Of a stretch of DNA of 64,000 nt, positions 7,517 to 13,672 are shown piece by piece. Position 1 is the stretch's first letter, and every line of letters begins with the position of its first letter. Position numbers and translations under genes: made by a program. A model generated the notes under the pieces. It was not told the DNA's origin. It ran no database searches and was given only the letters and a program-made list of their open reading frames with translations. The stretch comes from Algibacter_G agarivorans (lineage in GTDB: Bacteria > Bacteroidota > Bacteroidia > Flavobacteriales > Flavobacteriaceae), in the NCBI RefSeq assembly GCF_039543245.1, contig NZ_BAABJJ010000001.1:1-64000 (forward strand). Reading direction: 5' to 3'.

Positions 7517-9528
7517 AACTGAAGATTTGCGGTATGAAATATCAGGATAACATTGAGCAAGTTGCAGCATTACAACCTGATTACCTTGGGTTTATTTTTT
7601 ATGAAAAATCCGCTAGAAACTTTAACACTCATAACATTCCCCAATTACCAAAATCTATAAAGAAAACTGGCGTTTTTGTTGATGCAGATTTAGATTTCGT
7701 AATCGGAAAAATTAATAAACACAATTTACAAGCGGTTCAATTGCACGGAAAAGAATCTCCTGAATATTGTGACGATTTAAAAAATCGTCATGCTGAACTC
7801 GTTTCAGCATCTATTAAACCAAAACGTCATTACGAGGAGAAAAGCGACGAAGTAACCTCTTTAATAGAAACCGATTTCCATGACTTAGAAAAAAAGTCTC
7901 GCAATGACAAAAAACCGGAAATCATAAAAGTATTTTCAATTAAAGATGAATTTGATTTTAGTGTTCTAAAACCTTATGAAGGTATTGTTGATTACTTCCT
8001 TTTTGATACCAAAGGAAAACTCCCCGGAGGCAACGGATACACATTTGATTGGAGCGTATTAAACGATTATCCATCAACCACGCCATTCTTTTTAAGCGGT
8101 GGTTTGGGATTAAACGAAGTAGGAGACATAAAACAATTTATAAACAGTAAAGCATCAAAATACTGCTACGCATTAGACGTGAATAGTAAATTTGAGATTG
8201 AGCCTGGTTTAAAAAATATTGAAGATTTAAAAGCATTTAAAAGAAGTGTCATTACGACGAGAGAAAGCGACGAAGTAATCTCATCAAAAGAAACAGATTG
8301 CCACAACTTTTTTCAAAAGTCTCGCAATGACGAAAAAGAAAATAATATGAATTATAACGTAAACGAAAAAGGCTATTATGGTGAATTTGGAGGGGCATTC
8401 ATTCCAGAAATGCTATATCCCAATGTAGAGGAATTACGCCAAAATTATTTAAAAGTAATGGCCGAACCAGATTTTAAAAAGGAGTTCGACCAACTACTTA
8501 AAGATTATGTTGGGCGTCCTTCTCCACTCTATTTTGCCAAACGCCTTTCAGAAAAATATAATACCAAAATTTATTTAAAGCGTGAAGATCTAAACCATAC
8601 TGGCGCACATAAAATAAATAACACTATTGGTCAAATTTTAATGGCGCAACGCTTAGGAAAAACACGTATTATTGCCGAAACAGGTGCCGGTCAACACGGT
8701 GTTGCAACAGCTACGGTTTGTGCTTTAATGGGATTAGAGTGTATTGTGTATATGGGCGAAATTGACATTGCTCGACAAGCACCAAACGTGGCAAGAATGA
8801 AAATGTTAGGAGCCAAAGTTGTACCTGCATTATCAGGGAGTAAAACGTTAAAAGATGCTACCAACGAAGCCATTAGAGATTGGATTAATAATCCTGTGAA
8901 CACCCATTACATCATTGGATCTGCTATTGGACCACATCCCTATCCGGATATGGTGACTCGTTTTCAAGCCATTATTTCAGAAGAAATAAAATGGCAATTA
9001 AAAGAACAAGAAGGCAGGGAAAATCCTGACTTTATTGTGGCATGTATTGGCGGTGGAAGTAACGCTGCCGGAACCTACTACCATTATTTACACGAACCCG
9101 AAGTTGGAATTATTGCCGTTGAAGCCGCAGGTCTAGGAATAGATTCTGGCGAAAGTGCAGCAACCTCTGTTTTAGGAAAAGAAGGTATTATTCATGGTTG
9201 TAAAACCCTTTTAATGCAAACCCAAGATGGACAAATAACTGAACCATACTCCATTTCAGCAGGATTGGACTACCCTGGTGTTGGACCAATGCATGCACAT
9301 TTATGTAAAACTGGTCGTGCAGAATTTATGTCTATTACAGATGGTGAAGCTATGAATGCAGGTTTAGAACTTAGCAAATTGGAAGGTATTATTCCAGCAA
9401 TAGAAAGTTCGCACGCCTTAGCTATTTTCGAACAAAGAACTTTTAAACCTGATGATGTTGTCGTGGTAAGTTTGTCTGGTCGTGGCGATAAGGATTTGCA
9501 GAATTATATTGATTATTTTAAGATATAG
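7513..9528 (+). CDS. trpF/trpB: Fused TrpF-TrpB: phosphoribosylanthranilate isomerase plus tryptophan synthase beta
   Basis: One uninterrupted 671-codon frame holds two enzymes. Residues 1-245 are TrpF: KICGMKYQDNI (catalytic Cys), PDYLGFIFYEKS, GVFVDA, VQLHGKESPEYC, DYFLFDTKGKLPGGNG (catalytic Asp), FFLSGGLG. Residues 279-671 are TrpB (see the separate entry). Two repeats are translated in frame: residues about 92-133 interrupt TrpF between YCDDLK and PEIIKVFSI, and residues about 246-278 replace the TrpF stop and link to TrpB. Normal TrpF is about 205 residues, so the insert adds about 40. Whether the product stays fused, or TrpB also starts independently at 8347, cannot be told. The reading frame is intact throughout, which argues for function. 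Confidence 0.85.
   Translation: MKLKICGMKYQDNIEQVAALQPDYLGFIFYEKSARNFNTHNIPQLPKSIKKTGVFVDADLDFVIGKINKHNLQAVQLHGKESPEYCDDLKNRHAELVSASIKPKRHYEEKSDEVTSLIETDFHDLEKKSRNDKKPEIIKVFSIKDEFDFSVLKPYEGIVDYFLFDTKGKLPGGNGYTFDWSVLNDYPSTTPFFLSGGLGLNEVGDIKQFINSKASKYCYALDVNSKFEIEPGLKNIEDLKAFKRSVITTRESDEVISSKETDCHNFFQKSRNDEKENNMNYNVNEKGYYGEFGGAFIPEMLYPNVEELRQNYLKVMAEPDFKKEFDQLLKDYVGRPSPLYFAKRLSEKYNTKIYLKREDLNHTGAHKINNTIGQILMAQRLGKTRIIAETGAGQHGVATATVCALMGLECIVYMGEIDIARQAPNVARMKMLGAKVVPALSGSKTLKDATNEAIRDWINNPVNTHYIIGSAIGPHPYPDMVTRFQAIISEEIKWQLKEQEGRENPDFIVACIGGGSNAAGTYYHYLHEPEVGIIAVEAAGLGIDSGESAATSVLGKEGIIHGCKTLLMQTQDGQITEPYSISAGLDYPGVGPMHAHLCKTGRAEFMSITDGEAMNAGLELSKLEGIIPAIESSHALAIFEQRTFKPDDVVVVSLSGRGDKDLQNYIDYFKI
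7787..7812 (+). repeat. GTCATGCTGAACT...CAGCATCT repeat within trpF
   Basis: The sequence from GTCATGCTGAACTCGTTTC to CAGCATCT is an imperfect palindrome (ATGCTGAA / TTTCAGCAT) read in frame as HAELVSASI inside TrpF. A degenerate relative seems to lie within 46895-46920. Confidence 0.55.
7826..7908 (+). repeat. GTCATTGCGAG-type repeat, copy 1 (inside trpF)
   Basis: Starts GTCATTACGAGGAG and ends CTCGCAATGAC, so the two ends are inverted copies of about 11 bp; AAAGCGACGAAGTAA lies inside. It is an 83-bp unit read in frame in TrpF. Copy 2 is at 8248-8331 and a shorter copy at 33519-33551. Confidence 0.75.
8248..8331 (+). repeat. GTCATTGCGAG-type repeat, copy 2 (TrpF-TrpB linker)
   Basis: Starts GTCATTACGACGAGA and ends CTCGCAATGAC, with AAAGCGACGAAGTAATCTC inside as in copy 1. 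It covers the place where the TrpF stop codon should be and is translated as the linker SDEVISS...KSRNDEKEN. Confidence 0.75.
8347..9528 (+). CDS. trpB: Tryptophan synthase beta chain (domain, possible independent start)
   Basis: Condenses indole with serine using PLP. The ATG at 8347 (MNYNVNEKGYYGEFGGAF) is where a stand-alone flavobacterial TrpB would begin; from here the protein is 393 residues, the normal length. Seen: the PLP lysine in HTGAHKINN, the ETGAGQHGVATAT loop, EIDIARQAPNV, the phosphate-binding GGGSNAAGT, the EAAGLG and GLDYPGVGP segments, and the C-terminal VSLSGRGDKD. No stop codon separates it from trpF; the joining sequence is a repeat. TrpA follows after a 198-bp gap that holds repeats. 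Confidence 0.9.
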   Translation: MNYNVNEKGYYGEFGGAFIPEMLYPNVEELRQNYLKVMAEPDFKKEFDQLLKDYVGRPSPLYFAKRLSEKYNTKIYLKREDLNHTGAHKINNTIGQILMAQRLGKTRIIAETGAGQHGVATATVCALMGLECIVYMGEIDIARQAPNVARMKMLGAKVVPALSGSKTLKDATNEAIRDWINNPVNTHYIIGSAIGPHPYPDMVTRFQAIISEEIKWQLKEQEGRENPDFIVACIGGGSNAAGTYYHYLHEPEVGIIAVEAAGLGIDSGESAATSVLGKEGIIHGCKTLLMQTQDGQITEPYSISAGLDYPGVGPMHAHLCKTGRAEFMSITDGEAMNAGLELSKLEGIIPAIESSHALAIFEQRTFKPDDVVVVSLSGRGDKDLQNYIDYFKI

Positions 9529-9534
9529 AACTAT

Positions 9535-9634
9535 GGCGCCTGCCTGCCGGCAGGCAGGTTACCGCAAGGGTCGGGCTTTTCGCTATATCTTTTTTGAGAA
9601 AAACAAAAAAGGATGCCACTGCAATCCCTAACGC
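9535..9634 (+). repeat. Dispersed structured repeat, copy 2, with nested palindrome
   Basis: Same family as 4780-4856: GGCG...TTACCGCAAGGGTCGGGCTTTTCGC ... GGATGCCACTGCAATCCCTAACGC. A perfect 20-bp palindrome (CCTGCCTGCC / GGCAGGCAGG, 9539-9558) is inserted between GGCG and TTACC, splitting the conserved left end. Confidence 0.7.
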
Positions 9635-9639
9635 AAACA

Positions 9640-9672
9640 GACCTCACAGGTTTTTAAAACCTGTGAGGTCTC
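9640..9672. repeat. GACCTCACAGG palindrome before trpA
   Basis: Perfect inverted repeat AGACCTCACAGGTTTT / AAAACCTGTGAGGTCT with a one-base centre. It could act as a hairpin between trpB and trpA. A partial relative is at about 47634-47650. Confidence 0.6.
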
Positions 9673-9726
9673 AAAAAATAAATAATGAGAACCTAAAAAG
9701 AATTTAGGTAGACAAAAAACATAAGT

Positions 9727-10488
9727 ATGAATCGTATTCAAACAAAGCTTCAAGAAAACAAAAAGCTATTATCCATATACTTTACGGCAGGTTATCCAGA
9801 TATTAACGACACCGTTTCAATCATTCAAGATTTAGAAAAAAATGGTGTTGACATGATTGAAATTGGATTACCATTTAGTGACCCATTAGCAGATGGACCA
9901 ACTATTCAAGATAGTTCAACAAAAGCATTAAAAAATGGTATGACTAGCCAAGTCCTTTTTAATCAATTAAAAGACATCCGAAAAACAGTAAATATTCCAT
10001 TAATTATTATGGGGTATTTCAACCCTATGTTTCAATATGGTGTTGAAGAGTTTTGCAAAAAATGCCAAGAAACAGGCATTGATGGCCTAATTATTCCAGA
10101 CTTACCAGTAGATGTGTATCATGAAGAATACCAAGCTATTTTTGAAAAATACGGATTAATAAATGTGTTCCTTATTACACCACAAACAAGCGATGAGCGT
10201 ATCCAATATATTGATTCTATTTCAAAGGGATTTATTTACATGGTAAGTAGCGCAAGTACAACTGGAACGCAATCCGGCTTTGGTGACGAGCAATCAGCCT
10301 ATTTTGAGCGTATTGCCAGTATGAACTTAAAGAATCCACAAATTATCGGTTTTGGCATCAGTAACAATGAAACCTTTACCCAAGCTACGCAGTATGCAAA
10401 AGGAGCTATAATCGGAAGTGCTTTTGTAAAACATGTGAGCGAAGGGATTGATAATATTGATGAGTTTGTAAATACAATTCTTAATTAA
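9727..10488 (+). CDS. trpA: Tryptophan synthase alpha chain
   Basis: Cleaves indole-3-glycerol phosphate to indole and glyceraldehyde 3-phosphate; the indole is channelled to TrpB. 253 residues, a (beta/alpha)8 barrel. Seen: YFTAGYPD, the catalytic Glu in DMIEIGLPFSDPLADGPTIQ, MGYFNPM, the catalytic Asp region GLIIPDLP, FLITPQTSDERI, SSASTTGTQSG and the phosphate-binding IGFGISN and GAIIGSAFVK. Last gene of the trp operon; a small membrane protein gene follows 4 bp downstream and may be co-transcribed. Confidence 0.95.
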   Translation: MNRIQTKLQENKKLLSIYFTAGYPDINDTVSIIQDLEKNGVDMIEIGLPFSDPLADGPTIQDSSTKALKNGMTSQVLFNQLKDIRKTVNIPLIIMGYFNPMFQYGVEEFCKKCQETGIDGLIIPDLPVDVYHEEYQAIFEKYGLINVFLITPQTSDERIQYIDSISKGFIYMVSSASTTGTQSGFGDEQSAYFERIASMNLKNPQIIGFGISNNETFTQATQYAKGAIIGSAFVKHVSEGIDNIDEFVNTILN

Positions 10489-10492
10489 TCAG

Positions 10493-10717
10493 ATGAAATT
10501 ACTTAACGATTGGAAACTTGTTATTTTACTTTGCCTCACTTTAGGCTTGGCACCTTTTTTTCCAGAACCTCATTTTTGGGGTAAACTAAAATGGATTGCT
10601 GGTGGAGCTAATAATATGCAACCCATGGATTGGTTTGATACGCTTATGCACGGTTTCCCTTTCTTGCTTTTGATACGGTTAATAATTGTAAATTTTACAA
10701 AAAAAGATGAGTCTTAA
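10493..10717 (+). CDS. Small conserved membrane protein
   Basis: A 74-residue protein with two hydrophobic stretches: about 8-23 (VILLCLTLGLAPFFP) and about 50-67 (FPFLLLIRLIIVNF), separated by a polar loop with GGANNMQPMDWFDTLMHG. It starts 4 bp after trpA and overlaps the start of trmL by 11 bp, so the three are probably on one transcript. I recall RecX-independent small proteins of this type beside trmL in Flavobacteria, but I do not know a function. Real-gene likelihood is good from the tight packing and membrane pattern. Confidence 0.7.
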   Translation: MKLLNDWKLVILLCLTLGLAPFFPEPHFWGKLKWIAGGANNMQPMDWFDTLMHGFPFLLLIRLIIVNFTKKDES

Positions 10718-11156
10718 TATTGTTTTAATAGAACCCGAAATACCCAATAACACGGGAAATATTGGGCGTTTAGCTTTGGCTTCAGGTTCGCACCTCCATC
10801 TTGTAAAACCATTTGGTTTTAAAATTGATGATACAAGATTAAAACGTGCAGGATTAGATTATTGGCAGCATCTATCTATTACTTACTACGAGAATATAGA
10901 TGAGTTTTTCAGCATCAATAAGGATAAAAACATGGCATTCCTCTCTAGTCATGGGACAACAAACCATTGGGATATTCCTTTTGAAAGTGATATGTTTTTA
11001 ATCTTTGGAAAAGAGTCCGTGGGCCTACCTAAAACTATTATTGAAAAACACTCTGATAAACTTTTTAAAATTCCTTTATACAGTAAACACGTTAGAAGTT
11101 TGAATCTAGCAAACGCAGTTAGTATAGTGATTTACGAAGGCTTGAAAAATATTTAA
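10707..11156 (+). CDS. trmL: tRNA (cytidine/uridine(34)-2'-O)-methyltransferase TrmL
   Basis: A SPOUT-class methyltransferase that 2'-O-methylates the wobble nucleotide of certain leucine tRNAs. 149 residues, full length for TrmL. Seen: IVLIEPEIPNNTGNIGRLA at the N-terminus (motif 1, with N and R), HLVKPFGF, LDYW, the SAM-knot motifs LIFGKESVGLP and IPLYSKHVRSLNLANAVSI. Overlaps the preceding small gene. Confidence 0.92.
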   Translation: MSLNIVLIEPEIPNNTGNIGRLALASGSHLHLVKPFGFKIDDTRLKRAGLDYWQHLSITYYENIDEFFSINKDKNMAFLSSHGTTNHWDIPFESDMFLIFGKESVGLPKTIIEKHSDKLFKIPLYSKHVRSLNLANAVSIVIYEGLKNI

Positions 11157-11232
11157 TTATATATTAAACCTTTTTAACTTTAAATAGTCTTATTGAACAG
11201 TATTATTACCATAACAAATAAAACTTAAAAAA

Positions 11233-11547
11233 ATGAAATTAAATACCGTGAAATTTGGTGTACTAGCACTGTTATTATTCGCTTTTTCTTTAACTACAAT
11301 GGCACAAGAAAAGAAAGGGCCAAACTTTGAGAAAATGCATAAAAGATTTGATGCTGATGCTAATGGCTCTATTTCTTTAGAAGAATATAAATCTGCAAAA
11401 CGAAAAAAAGAAGTACCTGTAGAGAGATTAGAAAAAAACTACGCAAAATTAGATGCTGATGGCAATGGTGCTTTAACTTTAGCTGAATTAAAAGAAAACT
11501 GGGGAAAGAGTAAAGGAAAAGGTAAGAAGAAGAAAAAACAAGAATAG
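11233..11547 (+). CDS. Exported EF-hand protein
   Basis: A 104-residue secreted protein with a signal peptide (residues about 1-24, ending TMAQ). It contains two calcium-binding EF-hand loops: DADANGSISLEE (about 38-49) and DADGNGALTLAE (about 73-84), both with D at positions 1, 3 and G at 6 and an acidic residue at 12. The C-terminus is a short basic tail (KGKGKKKKKQE). It probably binds Ca2+ in the periplasm or outside the cell; partner unknown. Followed by a clear terminator, so the gene is likely monocistronic. Confidence 0.85.
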   Translation: MKLNTVKFGVLALLLFAFSLTTMAQEKKGPNFEKMHKRFDADANGSISLEEYKSAKRKKEVPVERLEKNYAKLDADGNGALTLAELKENWGKSKGKGKKKKKQE

Positions 11548-11575
11548 ATTAACATCTTCTCTTTCTAAAACAATA

Positions 11576-11605
11576 AAAAGGCTCAAACGTAAATTTGAGC
11601 CTTTT
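11576..11605. terminator. Terminator between EF-hand and VF530 genes
   Basis: Stem AAAAGGCTCAAA / TTTGAGCCTTTT with a short loop; serves the two convergent genes on either side. Confidence 0.8.
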
Positions 11606-11629
11606 CAATATATATCCTTTTGAACAAAA

Positions 11630-11854
11630 CTATTTATTATTTTTCAGCATTTGTAAATACATATTCTCCACTTTGGTTCTTGCCCAAGGCATTCTGCGTA
11701 AAAATTTCAAACTCGATTTTACCGAAGGCTTATCTGTAAAACATTTAATTTTTATATTATAACCCATGTATTCCCAACCATAATGCGCCACCAAATCGTT
11801 AATGATTTGCTCAAGCTTTATGCCGTGTAACGGATTATTGGGTTGCGATTCCAT
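11630..11854 (-). CDS. VF530 family DNA-binding protein
   Basis: A 74-residue protein matching the VF530 (DUF2132) family: NPLHGIKLEQIINDLVAHYGW, INIKCF-like IKIKCFTDKPSVKSSLKFLRRMPWAR and KVENMYL. The family is small, helical and was described structurally as a DNA-binding type fold; its biological function is not established. The full family length is present. It is convergent with the EF-hand gene. Confidence 0.85.
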   Translation of the reverse strand: MESQPNNPLHGIKLEQIINDLVAHYGWEYMGYNIKIKCFTDKPSVKSSLKFLRRMPWARTKVENMYLQMLKNNK

Positions 11855-11862
11855 ACTGTGTC

Positions 11863-11927
11863 TGGTCGAGCGCAGTCGAGACCTTATTTAGATTCGAAAA
11901 ATTAAAACCTCTCGACTGCGCTCGAGG
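11863..11927. repeat. TCGAGCGCAGTCGAGA inverted repeat pair
   Basis: GGTCGAGCGCAGTCGAGACC and, 26 bp later, the inverted copy CTCTCGACTGCGCTCGAG. The same pair occurs at 48747-48815 with similar spacing, so this is a dispersed two-arm element. It lies just upstream of the VF530 gene. Confidence 0.65.
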
Positions 11928-11939
11928 GAACAAAATAAT

Positions 11940-12149
11940 TTACTCTACTAAACTTTTAATTTTTACAGCCTTCTCAAAATGATCTAACCTATGGGTTTTA
12001 ATCCACCAAGTGGCAGCTTCCAATAATAATTCTGGATTATCATTTTTATTTTTGAAAAATGCATAAAAGGAAACACCAACATGTTCACCTTTGACAGCGA
12101 TTTTTTTATCGCAAACTTCAATGATTTTATCTTTCAGAATTTGTTGCAT
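11940..12149 (-). CDS. Small conserved protein (possibly DUF6500)
   Basis: A 69-residue protein without signal or membrane segment: LKDKIIEVCDKKIAVKGE, VSFYAFFKNKNDNPELLLEAATWWI, HRLDHFEKAVKIKSLV. It resembles the family I remember as DUF6500, a small uncharacterised family; assignment is from memory and tentative. It ends 12 bp before the helicase gene on the same strand (helicase upstream), so they may be co-transcribed. Confidence 0.65.
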   Translation of the reverse strand: MQQILKDKIIEVCDKKIAVKGEHVGVSFYAFFKNKNDNPELLLEAATWWIKTHRLDHFEKAVKIKSLVE

Positions 12150-12161
12150 GAGTCCTGGGTT

Positions 12162-13442
12162 CTAGTTACGCCTATCACTATTGCGATTAGGTCGTCTAGA
12201 GTTACTGCTCCCTTTTGAATTTCTACTTGAACTCCTAGAGCTGCCAGAGTTTCTAGAGTTTCGGTTTTGTCTACCTTGACCTTGTTTTATTGGTGCTGTT
12301 GATGCATTTGGATCAGGTTCAAAACCTTCTATAATTTGAACAGGAAGCTTCATTTCAATCAATTTTTCAATATCTCTTAAAAAAGAAGTTTCATCAGCAC
12401 TAACTAAAGATAAAGCTTCCCCACTTGCTCCGGCTCTACCTGTTCTTCCAATTCTATGTACATAATCTTCAGAAATATTAGGCAATTCAAAATTGATAAC
12501 ATGTGGTAATAATGGAATATCCAATCCACGTGCTGCAATATCTGTTGCCACTAACACACGTACTTTTCCACTCTTAAAACCAGCTAACGCCTTAGTTCTT
12601 GCACCTTGACTTTTATTACCATGAATAGCTGCAGCAGTTATTCCTGCTTTAATCATTTTTTCACAAAGCTTATTCGCACCGTGTTTAGTTCTAGTAAAGA
12701 CTAAAACTTGTTTCCAATTACCATCAGATATCAACTTAATAATTAATCCTGTTTTTAAGCCTTTAGCAACTCTGTATACTTTCTGAGATATAGCATCAAC
12801 AGTTGTATTCTCCGGTGTTGCCTCAACTTGCACGGGATGATTTAAAATACCATGTGCTAATTTTTTGATATCTTTTGAAAATGTTGCCGAAAACATCAAA
12901 TTCTGACGTTTCTCTGGCATGGATTTTATTACTTTTTCAATATCTCTTAAAAAGCCCATATCAAGCATTCTATCGGCTTCATCTAAAACAAAAATTTCAA
13001 CCCGCTTTAGCGATAATAATCCTTGATTTTGCAAATCTAACAAACGTCCAGGTGTAGCTACTAAAATATCAACACCTTGACGAATAGCCGCTGCTTGCGG
13101 TTTTTGATTAACACCTCCAAATATAACAGCACTTCGTAAGTTTAAAAACTCGCTGTACTCTCTGACGTTGGCATAAACTTGAGCTGCCAATTCTCGCGTT
13201 GGCGTTAAAACCAAAGCTCGAACGGGTCTAAATTTTTCTTTCGGGTTTTCAGAAAGTATATGTAAAAGTGGTAATGTAAAACCTGCTGTTTTACCTGTTC
13301 CTGTTTGCGCCGATGCTAACACATCTTTACCTTCTAATACTGGAGGAATTGCTTTTTGTTGAATTGGACTTGGGGTAGTGTATCCTTTTTTGCTAACTGC
13401 TTTTAGCAAGGCTTCGGATAAGCCTAAAGATTGAAATGACAT
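12162..13442 (-). CDS. DEAD-box RNA helicase (RhlE-like)
   Basis: ATP-dependent RNA helicase, 426 residues. Motifs in order: Q-motif (PSPIQQKAIPPVLEG, about 22-36), Walker A ASAQTGTGKT (about 43-52), PTRELAAQ, TPGRLLDL, DEAD (about 154-157), SAT, VFTRTKHGANKL, ATDIAARGLDI and HRIGRTGRAG. The tail (about 390-426) is rich in R, N and S (SRNSGSSRSSSRNS), a likely RNA-binding extension common in Bacteroidota RhlE proteins. Such helicases act in ribosome assembly, RNA decay or cold growth; which one is not predictable. Confidence 0.92.
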   Translation of the reverse strand: MSFQSLGLSEALLKAVSKKGYTTPSPIQQKAIPPVLEGKDVLASAQTGTGKTAGFTLPLLHILSENPKEKFRPVRALVLTPTRELAAQVYANVREYSEFLNLRSAVIFGGVNQKPQAAAIRQGVDILVATPGRLLDLQNQGLLSLKRVEIFVLDEADRMLDMGFLRDIEKVIKSMPEKRQNLMFSATFSKDIKKLAHGILNHPVQVEATPENTTVDAISQKVYRVAKGLKTGLIIKLISDGNWKQVLVFTRTKHGANKLCEKMIKAGITAAAIHGNKSQGARTKALAGFKSGKVRVLVATDIAARGLDIPLLPHVINFELPNISEDYVHRIGRTGRAGASGEALSLVSADETSFLRDIEKLIEMKLPVQIIEGFEPDPNASTAPIKQGQGRQNRNSRNSGSSRSSSRNSKGSSNSRRPNRNSDRRN

Positions 13443-13672
13443 ATATTGTGTTTATGAAGATCCATAATGGACATTTGAGATAACAAAACATAATGAATTC
13501 TATCCCCTTTCTTCTAATTAAAGCGCAAAGGTACATCTAATTTTAGGATTAAAATCCTATACTTTCTTAGAAAAGGCAACATAGCCTCTTCATAAAATAT
13601 AATTTACTTGTTTTAAAATTATTTTCAGGTCATTGTTACGTCTCTTTAGCCTAACTTGTATTGTTTTTTAAA

